Assembly: GCA_002361365.1 (NCBI GenBank)
Contig: DEST01000046.1
Span: 1 to 34,096 of the forward strand
Source: Alphaproteobacteria bacterium UBA3307
GTDB taxonomy: Bacteria > Pseudomonadota > Alphaproteobacteria > RF32 > CAG-239
Direction: 5' to 3'
Length of the DNA: 34,096 bases
Made by a program: the position numbers and the translations under genes. Below, in pieces: positions 7,828-15,473 of this stretch (position 1 is its first letter; each line of letters opens with the position of its first letter). The notes beneath the pieces are model-generated. The model did no database searches and was not told the origin of the DNA. It saw nothing but the letters and a program-made list of their open reading frames with translations.

Positions 7828-8361
7828 ATGTCACCTGATGAATCAGACAAACAATTTTGGCTTGAAACAGTCAAAGAAATAAATCCCGCTCCGCATACTC
7901 TGATTCCGCTTATGCCGGACAAACCCAATATAGAAATTAAGCAACATCGACAATTTGCTGTCAAACAAGAATTCAGCACCTACTCTAAAGCTCTTGAAGA
8001 CTCTGCTTTTGGCGGAATTGATAAGGCAACTCTCAAAAAATTTAAGCAAGAAGAATTTAAAATTGAGGCAATACTGGATTTGCACGGGTGCCGCGAAGAT
8101 GATGCCTTTGAAAAAGTGGAAGATTTTATTACTCAAAGCTATAATACAGGCAAACGCTGCGTCATAATCATTACCGGAAAAGGCGCTTTGCATCAGCAAG
8201 ATGATATATATGCACCGCGCGGTATTCTCAAGCGGCAAACTCCGCAATGGCTAAATTCTCCGCGGATTCGCGCTATGATTTTAGTGTTCAAAAATCCATC
8301 AGAGCGTTTGGGTGGAGCCGGAGCATTATATATTTTGCTTAAACGTAAGCGAGAATCATAA
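7828..8361 (+). CDS. Smr (small MutS-related) domain protein
   Basis: A 177-residue protein whose C-terminal half is an Smr domain: LDLHGCREDDAFEKVEDFI near residue 88, VIIITGKG near 112, and RLGGAGALYILLKRKR at the end. In alphaproteobacteria such proteins are commonly annotated as DNA mismatch repair protein MutS, but the Smr domain alone is a DNA/RNA nicking or binding module. The N-terminal 80 residues are charged and not recognisable. ATG 7828 follows the mltA stop by a single base, and no strong ribosome-binding site is visible, so translation may depend on coupling to mltA. Confidence 0.85.
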   Translation: MSPDESDKQFWLETVKEINPAPHTLIPLMPDKPNIEIKQHRQFAVKQEFSTYSKALEDSAFGGIDKATLKKFKQEEFKIEAILDLHGCREDDAFEKVEDFITQSYNTGKRCVIIITGKGALHQQDDIYAPRGILKRQTPQWLNSPRIRAMILVFKNPSERLGGAGALYILLKRKRES

Positions 8362-8383
8362 AATGCGCTTTAATATAAAAGAT

Positions 8384-8406
8384 AACCGCCGAAAATATCG
8401 ACGGTT
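8384..8406. terminator. Weak hairpin between convergent smr and hsp20
   Basis: AACCGCCGA (8384-8392) pairs with TCGACGGTT (8398-8406) with one mismatch and a five-base loop. No clean T-run follows on either strand. Confidence 0.35.
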
Positions 8407-8428
8407 TCTGCAATTTATATAAAAATAA

Positions 8429-8920
8429 TCAGTTGCTTTTGCTTTGTTTTTGAATATTTATTTTTTTAAATTTTTGCTTTTTGTCAGGTGATTTTGGAAC
8501 AGAAATTGTCAAAATACCATTGTTATAGTGCGCAACAGCGTTTTCATAATCCAAATCCCATGGCAAAGGCAACGTACGCTTGAATGTGCCGTATGTAATT
8601 TCAGAAAAATAAGCATCTTTATCAGATATTTCACTCATATTTTTCTTTTCACCGGCAACCGTGAGATATCCGTCAGAAGATATTTGCAAATCCAAATCAT
8701 TTTCATCAACCCCCGGCAACTCAGCTGTTACGGTTACGGCATCTTTAGTTTCAGCAACTTGGAAATGCGGTTCCCACTCACCGGCATTTTCTGTTGCTGT
8801 GTTTGGCACATCCAGATAGTTCCAAAAGTAGTTCATCAGCCGATTAAATTCGTTTGAGCGGCTCAACGGAGTCATTTCTGAATTATGCCCGCGATTACCG
8901 CAAGAAACCATATTTTTCAT
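8429..8920 (-). CDS. Hsp20/alpha-crystallin small heat-shock protein
   Basis: A 163-residue ATP-independent chaperone that keeps unfolding proteins soluble. The alpha-crystallin domain runs from about residue 47 (EPHFQVAETKDAVTVTAELPGVDENDL) to about residue 145, with the conserved AELPG loop, GYLTVAGEKK, and the C-terminal NNGILTISVPK hallmark (A.x.x.G.L...xPK). FKRTLPLPWDLD is the pattern before the last strands. A short hydrophilic tail ends the protein. The start has AGGAG seven bases upstream. The preceding 45-codon gene on the same strand ends eight bases before the ATG, so the two are one operon. Heat regulation is expected for the family, but I could not identify a sigma-32-type promoter. 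Confidence 0.92.
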   Translation of the reverse strand: MKNMVSCGNRGHNSEMTPLSRSNEFNRLMNYFWNYLDVPNTATENAGEWEPHFQVAETKDAVTVTAELPGVDENDLDLQISSDGYLTVAGEKKNMSEISDKDAYFSEITYGTFKRTLPLPWDLDYENAVAHYNNGILTISVPKSPDKKQKFKKINIQKQSKSN

Positions 8921-8928
8921 ATTGACTC

Positions 8929-9066
8929 CTATTTGCTGACTTTAATTTCTGTTTCTTCTATTTCTTCATATTCTCCGGCTGAACCATGTTTTGTACCACA
9001 GCCGCAACCGCTTGTTTTAACGGAATCTTTATTACATTCTGACGATGTTTTTTTATTCAATTTCAT
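8929..9066 (-). CDS. Small cysteine-containing acidic protein, 45 aa, upstream of hsp20
   Basis: Too short for ordinary ORF listings, but well supported: ATG 9066 has AGGAG nine bases upstream, the frame is open for 45 codons, and TAG at 8931-8929 is followed eight bases later by the hsp20 start. The translation begins MKLNKKTSSECNKDSVKTSG, then CGCGTKHGSAG, then an acidic stretch (EYEEIEETEIK) and ends VSK. Three cysteines occur: one near residue 11 and two in the CGC turn at residues 21-23, with a His at 27; this could bind a metal ion or be redox-active, which is inference. I recognise no family. The hsp20 gene probably depends on the same promoter. Confidence 0.65.
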   Translation of the reverse strand: MKLNKKTSSECNKDSVKTSGCGCGTKHGSAGEYEEIEETEIKVSK

Positions 9067-9203
9067 ACTTTTTCTCCTTTTTATGTTAACAACTGCAAAA
9101 ACCATTTGTTTTTACGCTACAAAAAATAAATGCAAAATTGCTGATTAAAAGATAACCGTTAGGATATTAAAACCAGAATTTTTTGCTTAAAAAACACCTA
9201 CTG

Positions 9204-9234
9204 CAAAAAAGAATCCGTCACAACGTACGGATTC
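9204..9234 (-). terminator. Rho-independent terminator of the TolC-like gene
   Basis: On the minus strand GAATCCGT (9234-9227) pairs with ACGGATTC (9218-9211) over an 8-base loop, followed directly by a TTTTTT run (9210-9205). It lies 29 bases after the TolC-like stop. Confidence 0.75.
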
Positions 9235-9262
9235 TGATTTATGTTATATCAAGAAAATTTGT

Positions 9263-11206
9263 TTAATAATTTGGTACACTCGGCATTATCACCTGCACAT
9301 CGTCCAAATTTTGGTCCGTACATTGATTACCGTGACATTTTTTCATTACCATCGCCCTACGCCCACGATCTAAACCGCGAACATTCATCGACGGAACATA
9401 CGATTCAGTAATCGTAAGATTAAATGTAATATAAGCAATATTATTTTCCGGATCCATTGCATAGACCTTAACCGGATAAATACCGCCATCTCCCGGCATT
9501 GCCAATCCGCTAAATGTCAGTGTTGAGTTGTCATATTTGAGCCATTTTGGCAACGGCAAATTATCTTGCAATGTTGCTTTGGTTTGGATTTTTGTATCTG
9601 AGCTCCAACCCATTTTTTTGAACACAGAAGCCGGAATTTTAATACTAATCCGTTCACCAACACTATATTTTGCATTTGGCAAAACTGCATTATCCAACAT
9701 TACCTCAACCGGCGGTCGATGTGTTGGAATATCCATATCTGCAACATTATAATCTTTTACAAAATCTCCCTCGCGCCATTTTTCCATTGTATCACGCAAT
9801 GCCACAGCTATTGCCGACGGCATTTCATTTACAATATCAGCCGGCACCGCATCCATACCGATTGTAGAATATAGAGCGCCAAGTGAATCCTGCAAATCAA
9901 CATACGCTAACGAAGCCTTAGTTTCATCAGAAAGCGCACGTGCTGCCTCAAGCAAACTCTTTTCTGCGTGGCTGCCGTTAGCAGAAGTAATATCTTCAGC
10001 AATATTTTCTGAAGTTCCGGCAATTTCCATTGCAATCTGAAAATCTTCCATTGCCGACATATAACGAGCCCAACCGATATATACCTGATTCAAAATCAAC
10101 GATGTCATTCGTTGCCGCCGCAATTCTTCCAATGTTCCGCCATTAAGCGGCTTATTATTTTCATATACAGAAAGAGCTACTTCTTTAGCTTCGTTGCACC
10201 ATTGTTTGTTATACGCATTAGGGTCATTTACATAGTTAATACCCTGATTATCGCGGAAATTATCAATAATAAAGCTTAAATTATCACCGGAAAGCATAAA
10301 ATCATGCACCTTCATTTCCGGACGATTAGTTAAAGCCAACCATTCCAATTTTGCTAAATCAGACTTTATTTCTGGTAGGGCAAAATTTCCGTATTCTTTG
10401 CCGGCAAGCACAAACTGTGTTTGCGGATGCAAACCCATCAATGAAGCCAAACGCTCGTGAGCTGTTTCCAAATCACGCTTGAGAGCGGAAAGTTTTTTGA
10501 CTGCTTCCATATATTTACGTTTGCGCACCAATTCTTCCGTTTCCGGATTTTTACCTTCGGCAGCCAATTCTTTAGCCTTGGCATTCATTTCATCAACATC
10601 GAGTGTAATATGCTCGATTGTATCATCAATTACCGGTAGCAAGCGTTGAGCTGTCAAAGCCTTCCAATACAAAACCCGTGCTTCCAATAAAATATTTTGC
10701 GCTACCCTACGGCTTTCTTGCGTTGCAATAATTTGTTGCAATGCCGGATCACCATTCAACATATATACGGTAGACAAATCCAAAATATTCCACGCCACTT
10801 TCAAATCCGGACTGGTATCCGAATAGTTTGTATTGACATATCCGGCCTTAGAAACAATTTCCGGCAATGCTGAATATCCGCCTTGTCCGGCCTTTGCCAG
10901 ATTTTCCTGATATCTGACCAATCGCGCCGTATAATTATATTTCAATGCCAAAGCCATTACCATATACATATCAAGCGGTTTATCAAACTTTGTCGGTGTT
11001 TTGGCATACATATTTTGCATATCAGAATCATAGCGGATAGCTGTATCCCAATCTTGAGCATATGCCGGATTCGGACCACTCGGCTCGGCCTCCTCCTGAT
11101 ATTGCTGAATATACTGAGCTTGCTGCTCTTGATAATATTTATGCTGATTTTGAACGCATGAAGCAACGCTCAAAACGCTAATCATCACACATAGCAACTT
11201 TTTCAT
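9263..11206 (-). CDS. TolC-like outer-membrane lipoprotein with C-terminal cadherin/Ig-like domain
   Basis: A 647-residue predicted lipoprotein. From ATG 11206 (AAGGA upstream) the N-terminus is MKKLLCVMISVLSVASC, a signal with lipobox VASC. A long alpha-helical region follows (about residues 75-500) with two TolC-type halves: LDMYMVMALALKYNYTARLVRYQENLAKAG and SRRVAQNILLEARVLYWKALTAQRLLP resemble outer-membrane efflux repeats, and KSDLAKLEWLALTNRPEMKVHD matches the second half's A...RP.... pattern. The last 120 residues form a separate beta-domain with LPLPKWLKYDNSTLTFSG, then Y.V.VYAMD, the pattern of dystroglycan-type cadherin (CADG/He_PIG) domains. This fusion is unusual. It would sit in the outer membrane as the channel part of an export system; the substrate is unknown. 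It diverges from a VirB8-like gene. Confidence 0.8.
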   Translation of the reverse strand: MKKLLCVMISVLSVASCVQNQHKYYQEQQAQYIQQYQEEAEPSGPNPAYAQDWDTAIRYDSDMQNMYAKTPTKFDKPLDMYMVMALALKYNYTARLVRYQENLAKAGQGGYSALPEIVSKAGYVNTNYSDTSPDLKVAWNILDLSTVYMLNGDPALQQIIATQESRRVAQNILLEARVLYWKALTAQRLLPVIDDTIEHITLDVDEMNAKAKELAAEGKNPETEELVRKRKYMEAVKKLSALKRDLETAHERLASLMGLHPQTQFVLAGKEYGNFALPEIKSDLAKLEWLALTNRPEMKVHDFMLSGDNLSFIIDNFRDNQGINYVNDPNAYNKQWCNEAKEVALSVYENNKPLNGGTLEELRRQRMTSLILNQVYIGWARYMSAMEDFQIAMEIAGTSENIAEDITSANGSHAEKSLLEAARALSDETKASLAYVDLQDSLGALYSTIGMDAVPADIVNEMPSAIAVALRDTMEKWREGDFVKDYNVADMDIPTHRPPVEVMLDNAVLPNAKYSVGERISIKIPASVFKKMGWSSDTKIQTKATLQDNLPLPKWLKYDNSTLTFSGLAMPGDGGIYPVKVYAMDPENNIAYITFNLTITESYVPSMNVRGLDRGRRAMVMKKCHGNQCTDQNLDDVQVIMPSVPNY

Positions 11207-11215
11207 TTTCAATCC

Positions 11216-11244
11216 TTTACTTATAAAATATCTGCCGCTATAAT
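11216..11244 (+). promoter_or_regulatory. Promoter of the VirB8-like gene
   Basis: TTTACT (11216-11221), a 17-base spacer and a perfect TATAAT (11239-11244). The predicted transcription start near 11251 falls inside the palindrome at 11249-11261. Confidence 0.65.
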
Positions 11245-11248
11245 AATC

Positions 11249-11261
11249 GTTAAAAATTAAC
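11249..11261. promoter_or_regulatory. 13-base palindrome, possible operator between divergent genes
   Basis: GTTAA AAA TTAAC is a perfect inverted repeat placed at the expected transcription start of the VirB8-like gene and 43 bases before the divergent TolC-like start. It could bind a regulator of both genes, but an AT-only-like sequence of this length can arise by chance here. Confidence 0.35.
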
Positions 11262-11323
11262 ATTTTATTACACTTTTTCTTTTAATATACATAATAAGTG
11301 TAAAATTGAGGTTAAAATTAAAC

Positions 11324-12100
11324 ATGGTTTCGATAATAGGCACATTATTTAAGTACAAAGAAAAAGAATCTCCGGATTCGCTCGGATATTTTCCGGAACG
11401 TATACACGTTGACGCTTTTCCGGAACGCCGCTATTTATGGACTTCTCGCTTTTTGGTAATTGTAACTTGCCTGAGTATTTGTTTTAATATGATGCTCTCC
11501 AGTATTATCTATTTGATTCTGCCCAGCTATCACGTTGAACCACAACTGTTTGTTGTCAACCACGAAACAAATCAGCTCGAACTTTTTGAAAAAGACGAAA
11601 TCCGCTATTATGCCAGTGATTTGATTGCGGAACAATATATCCGCGATTATATAATGCTGCGCTATACCATTACCGAAGATTATGCAGAACTTAAAGAACG
11701 TTGGGGTAAAAACTCTATTTTATATTGGTATTCCACCGAAAGTGTATTTCGTGAATTTCAAGACAAAGATGTTAAAACCGCTGACGAACAGTTCAAACTT
11801 TTAGGCTTGCAACGCTATGTTGAAATTATGTGGACCAAACACGTCTCACGCTCTATGTGGATGATAGAATTTAAAACCTATGACATTACACGTGATAACC
11901 CGATGCCAAAGGTTGATTTGTGGCGTGCTACCGTACGCGTAGGCTATGATGCCAATATGGAATTTAAACGGCCTGAAGACAGAATATTAAATCCATACGG
12001 CTTTTTAATTTTCAGCTACACATTATCTTATTTGGGCGATGTTCATCAAGAAGATGCCGAGGTAAAAAACAATCTCAAATATAATATGATGATGTTTTAA
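11324..12100 (+). CDS. VirB8-like inner-membrane protein
   Basis: A 258-residue bitopic protein: a short cytoplasmic N-terminus, one membrane segment (about residues 40-65, FLVIVTCLSICFNMMLSSII), and a periplasmic domain of VirB8 type. The C-terminal RILNPYGFLIFSYTLSYLG corresponds to the NPLGF.V..Y signature of VirB8/TraE, and the earlier Y(I)RDYIMLRYTITEDYAELKERWG and STESVFREF match the family's helical start. VirB8 is the inner-membrane assembly factor of type IV secretion systems and makes periplasmic contacts. ATG 11324 is chosen over a TTG at 11306; GAGG lies 12 bases upstream. No other type IV secretion genes are visible here, so its partner may be the divergent TolC-like lipoprotein. 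Confidence 0.7.
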   Translation: MVSIIGTLFKYKEKESPDSLGYFPERIHVDAFPERRYLWTSRFLVIVTCLSICFNMMLSSIIYLILPSYHVEPQLFVVNHETNQLELFEKDEIRYYASDLIAEQYIRDYIMLRYTITEDYAELKERWGKNSILYWYSTESVFREFQDKDVKTADEQFKLLGLQRYVEIMWTKHVSRSMWMIEFKTYDITRDNPMPKVDLWRATVRVGYDANMEFKRPEDRILNPYGFLIFSYTLSYLGDVHQEDAEVKNNLKYNMMMF

Positions 12101-12147
12101 GCTTGTTACTTAATTATCTATGCAACAAAAAAATTCAAAATTTTTTA

Positions 12148-12180
12148 TTTTTTGACTGGATTTAGGTCAAAAAATATGAT
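12148..12180 (+). promoter_or_regulatory. cdnL promoter with an overlapping palindrome
   Basis: TTGACT (12152-12157), 17 bases and TATGAT (12175-12180) form a good promoter. A perfect 9-bp inverted repeat, TTTTTTGAC (12148-12156) with GTCAAAAAA (12166-12174), spans the -35 element and the whole spacer, so a regulator binding here would block RNA polymerase. Confidence 0.6.
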
Positions 12181-12227
12181 ATATTCTCTCTTGTTCACGC
12201 TAAAAAACATTTTATTAAGGAGCCATT

Positions 12228-12746
12228 ATGAATATAAAAAAATTACCAACATTAACCTTTAATGCCGGCGAATATGTTGTTTATCCGACACACGGCGTTG
12301 GCAAGGTGGCAGATGTAACCAAACAAAACATTGCCGGTACGGAGCTGGAAATGTTGGTGGTAAACTTTGATAAAGATAAAATGACTTTGCGTATTCCGAC
12401 AGCCAAAATAAATAATGTCGGGTTGCGCAAAATTTCTGATGATAAAACAATGGAAGAGGCGTTTAATACCCTTAAAGGCAAAGCTAAAATCCGTAAAATT
12501 ATGTGGTCCCGCCGCGCACAGGAATATGAAAATAAAATCAATTCCGGAAGTCCGGTTGCAATCGCTGAGGTCATCAGAGATTTGTATCGCAGTGAAAATA
12601 TTGCTGAGCAATCATACAGTGAACGTCAAATTTATGAACAAGCACTTGAACGCTTAGCCAGTGAAGTTTCAATTTACAGCAATTGCTCGCTCGATGAGGC
12701 CAACAAAAAATTGAATGATATCTTATCTAAAGAAAAAGCGGTATAA
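12228..12746 (+). CDS. cdnL: CarD/CdnL-family transcription regulator
   Basis: A 172-residue protein that binds RNA polymerase and stabilises open promoter complexes. The N-terminal RNA-polymerase-interacting domain (residues about 10-70) shows FNAGEYVVYPTHGVGKV and the beta strand MTLRIPTAKINNVGLRKIS; the C-terminal helical domain (about 75-165) carries the DNA-contacting region IRKIMWSRRAQEYENKINSG and the IAEVIRDLY helix. This is the typical length and architecture of alphaproteobacterial CdnL. GGAG sits five bases before the ATG. The gene has its own promoter and ends at a strong terminator, so it is monocistronic. Confidence 0.93.
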   Translation: MNIKKLPTLTFNAGEYVVYPTHGVGKVADVTKQNIAGTELEMLVVNFDKDKMTLRIPTAKINNVGLRKISDDKTMEEAFNTLKGKAKIRKIMWSRRAQEYENKINSGSPVAIAEVIRDLYRSENIAEQSYSERQIYEQALERLASEVSIYSNCSLDEANKKLNDILSKEKAV

Positions 12747-12770
12747 AGAATACTTTATTTAAGACCAAAA

Positions 12771-12805
12771 AAACAAGCCGAGAATAATCTCGGTTTGTTT
12801 TTTTA
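12771..12805. terminator. Bidirectional terminator, cdnL and the 12803 gene
   Basis: AAACAAGCCGAGA (12771-12783) pairs with TCTCGGTTTGTTT (12788-12800), one G-T pair, four-base loop, followed by a T-run; A-run on the other side makes it usable on both strands between convergent genes. Confidence 0.85.
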
Positions 12806-13372
12806 TATTCGTTGATTAGTATTAAGATTTTGATATTGTTCTCGCTTAATTTCTAATTGATGCTCTTTAAATTGCTCGTCCAATTCGCGCCGAAAATTGC
12901 GTAATAAAGTTTCATCTTTTGGTGCACGGTCAATAGCCTCAATAAGTTGCAAGCCATTACGTCCGTTCAAAATTGCCATCATCATACTGCGTTCGGTAGC
13001 ATCTAAAACCATATACAGGTTAATAATCAGATTATTCAAATACATATTTCCTTCAAGCGGAGGCTTTGTCCCGAACTTATCTTCCAAAAATCCGGCAAAT
13101 TTTTTGCGCACGGCTTCTTCTTCACGTTTTTTACCGAGCTCGATTTCATTATGTTTATAAATTGCCTTTTGCCACATTTCGGCACGCCCATCGATACTCA
13201 ATCCGAGAGCTTTATATGAACTCATACGCTGTTCAGGATTTGTACATTCCTCACATTTATGCGCTATTCCCTGAATGGTTTGCAAAGTACGCTTAAACAA
13301 GGCGCAAAATGTATTATGCGCTTGCAAAAACGGACAATACTCCGGACATATTTTTATTCTATCATCAGTCAC
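12803..13372 (-). CDS. Hypothetical protein with N-terminal cysteine cluster, 189 aa
   Basis: Unrecognised family. The N-terminus has five cysteines in the spacing C-x3-C-x9-C-x16-C-x2-C (residues 9, 13, 23, 40, 43), which looks like a zinc or iron-sulfur site. The rest is mainly helical and rich in charged residues, with an LINLYMVLDATERSMMMAIL-like helix in the middle and a coiled-coil-like tail (LRRELDEQFKEHQLEIKREQ). GTG 13372 is the earliest possible start because a TAG lies directly before it; no strong ribosome-binding site is seen, and no internal Met occurs before residue 50, so the Cys cluster supports this start. It lies 55 bases after typA on the same strand and ends at the shared terminator, so it is probably co-transcribed with typA. 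Confidence 0.7.
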   Translation of the reverse strand: MTDDRIKICPEYCPFLQAHNTFCALFKRTLQTIQGIAHKCEECTNPEQRMSSYKALGLSIDGRAEMWQKAIYKHNEIELGKKREEEAVRKKFAGFLEDKFGTKPPLEGNMYLNNLIINLYMVLDATERSMMMAILNGRNGLQLIEAIDRAPKDETLLRNFRRELDEQFKEHQLEIKREQYQNLNTNQRI

Positions 13373-13427
13373 CTAGCGTCACTTTACCAAAGTATATACA
13401 AGTTTGTGATAAAAAATCCGAAAAGAT

Positions 13428-15257
13428 TTACTCTGCTTCACCTGCGGCAATTTTTGAACGTTTGCGAGCAATCGGGTCTAAAATACGTTTCCGCAAACGC
13501 AAAGATTTCGGTGTGACTTCTAAAAGTTCGTCTGCCTGAATATATGAAAGTGCCTGTTCCAAACTCAATTTTCTCGGCGGAATCAAATCAATTGCCTCAT
13601 CTTTACCGGCAGCACGAATATTGGTAAGCTGTTTTGATTTTGTCGGATTCACATCAATATCGTTTGATTTGTTGTGCTCACCGATAATCATACCGACATA
13701 AACCGGTGAATTATGCTCGACAAACATCGGACCGCGGTCTTGTAATTTCCATAAAGAATATGCTATTGCCTGTCCGTCCTCGCTTGAAATCATCACACCA
13801 TTGCGGCGGTCATCAATTTCTCCCTTATAAGGCTCAAAAGCGTAGAAAATGCGATTCATTACTCCGGTTCCGCGCGTATCGGTCAAAAATTCGGAGTGAT
13901 ATCCGATTAAACCTCGCGACGGCGCATGAAAAATCAGACGTACTTTATTGCCGATTTGCGACGGAATCATATCTGTCATTTCGGCACGGCGCTGTCCCAT
14001 TTTTTCGACTACGGTGCCGGAGAATTCTTCATCAACATCGACCACAACTTCTTCAATCGGTTCCAACAACTGACCGTTTTCATCGCGTTTCATAATAACG
14101 CGCGGACGCGAAATAGAAAGTTCAAACCCTTCGCGGCGCATTGTTTCGATTAAAACGCCGAGTTGCAACTCTCCGCGACCGGCAACTTCAAAGCTGTCGG
14201 AATTATCGGTGCGTGAAATTTTAAGCGCGATATTACCTTCAGCTTCTTTTTCCAAACGTGCCCAAATCACGCGCGAAGTTACCTTATCTCCTTCGCGGCC
14301 GGCAAGCGGTGAATCATTCACCGAAAACGTCATCACGAGTGTCGGCGGGTCAATCGGCTGGGCGTGAATATAATCTGTTACCGGCACATCCAATGCGCAA
14401 ATCGTATCTGCTACCGTACCTTTGACAATACCGGCAACCGCAACAATGTCGCCGGCGTGTGCCTCGTTCAAAGCCGTGCGTTCCAATCCCTGATAGGCCA
14501 TAATTTTAGTGATTTTGGTGCGTTCGACTTCGCCATTTTGATTTATTACCTTTACGGTATCATTTACCTTAACGCTTCCGCTTTGAATTTTTCCGGTTAA
14601 AATGCGTCCGACAAATTTATCTGCCTCTAATGTTGTAGCCAACATTCTGAACGGTTTATCCGGCTCGCAGACCGGCTCGCTGACATAACTCAGAATAGTT
14701 TCAAACAGCGGCGTCAAGTCTTTGTGTTCATCAGCTAAATCACGCACAGCCCAACCATTTCGTCCGGAAGCATAAAGTGTCGGAAAATCAAGCTGCTCAT
14801 CATTAGCATTTAGGCTGACAAACAAGTCAAAAATTTCGTTTAAAACTTCGTCAGGACGCGCATCAGCTTTATCCGCCTTATTGATAACAACAATTGGTTT
14901 CAAGCCGATTTTTAAAGCTTTACCCAAAACAAACTTTGTTTGTGGCATCGGTCCCTCAGAGGCATCAACAAGCAACACCACACCATCAACCATAGAGAGA
15001 ATGCGCTCGACTTCACCGCCGAAATCAGCGTGTCCCGGAGTATCAACAATATTGATATGTGTACCGTTCCAGTCCACCGACGTACATTTTGAAAGTATGG
15101 TAATACCGCGTTCGCGCTCCAAATCGTTACTGTCCATTACACAATCGACAACTTTTTGATTATCTCTGAATGTGCCGCTCTGCCGCAAAAGCCCATCAAC
15201 CAATGTGGTTTTTCCGTGGTCAACGTGGGCAATAATTGCAATATTTCTCATACTCAT
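13428..15257 (-). CDS. typA: Ribosome-binding GTPase TypA/BipA
   Basis: A 609-residue translation-factor GTPase that associates with ribosomes and assists 50S assembly and stress adaptation. All G motifs are visible: HVDHGKTT (11-18), RGITI in switch I, DTPGHADF, NKAD and SGRNGW. Then come the domain II/III repeats shared with EF-G, and the TypA-specific C-terminal region with GLIGYHSEFLTDTRGTGVMN and later IDLIPPRKLSLEQAL and SLRLRKRIL. The start is ATG 15257 with AAAGGAA nine bases upstream; an extension to 15287 adds residues not seen in the family. Length is normal and no residue is missing. Confidence 0.97.
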   Translation of the reverse strand: MSMRNIAIIAHVDHGKTTLVDGLLRQSGTFRDNQKVVDCVMDSNDLERERGITILSKCTSVDWNGTHINIVDTPGHADFGGEVERILSMVDGVVLLVDASEGPMPQTKFVLGKALKIGLKPIVVINKADKADARPDEVLNEIFDLFVSLNANDEQLDFPTLYASGRNGWAVRDLADEHKDLTPLFETILSYVSEPVCEPDKPFRMLATTLEADKFVGRILTGKIQSGSVKVNDTVKVINQNGEVERTKITKIMAYQGLERTALNEAHAGDIVAVAGIVKGTVADTICALDVPVTDYIHAQPIDPPTLVMTFSVNDSPLAGREGDKVTSRVIWARLEKEAEGNIALKISRTDNSDSFEVAGRGELQLGVLIETMRREGFELSISRPRVIMKRDENGQLLEPIEEVVVDVDEEFSGTVVEKMGQRRAEMTDMIPSQIGNKVRLIFHAPSRGLIGYHSEFLTDTRGTGVMNRIFYAFEPYKGEIDDRRNGVMISSEDGQAIAYSLWKLQDRGPMFVEHNSPVYVGMIIGEHNKSNDIDVNPTKSKQLTNIRAAGKDEAIDLIPPRKLSLEQALSYIQADELLEVTPKSLRLRKRILDPIARKRSKIAAGEAE

Positions 15258-15410
15258 TGTTTTTTCCTTTAAAATACGTCCGTTCAATAAATTACATATT
15301 TATTCATAAATTCGCCATACAATAGCGCATTTTTTTATAATTTCAAGTATTTTCGTACATTTACGACATTTTTATAGTTTTCTCCGACAAAGTTTTTTGC
15401 TTTGAATCAC

Positions 15411-15451
15411 AAAAAATATCTCTTGTTTTTGACATGCCAAGAGATATTTTT
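15411..15451 (-). terminator. Terminator of the GT4 glycosyltransferase gene
   Basis: On the minus strand a stem of at least 11 bp (TATCTCTTG with CAAGAGATA plus flanking A/T pairs) with a 12-base loop ends in a T-run. It lies 22 bases after the stop at 15474. Confidence 0.75.
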
Positions 15452-15473
15452 AAGCAATAAAAATTTTTATATT

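Noticed and set aside
11324..12100. Type IV secretion locus inferred from the VirB8-like gene
   Set aside because: No VirB4, VirB9, VirB10, VirB11 or VirD4-type gene is present in the window.
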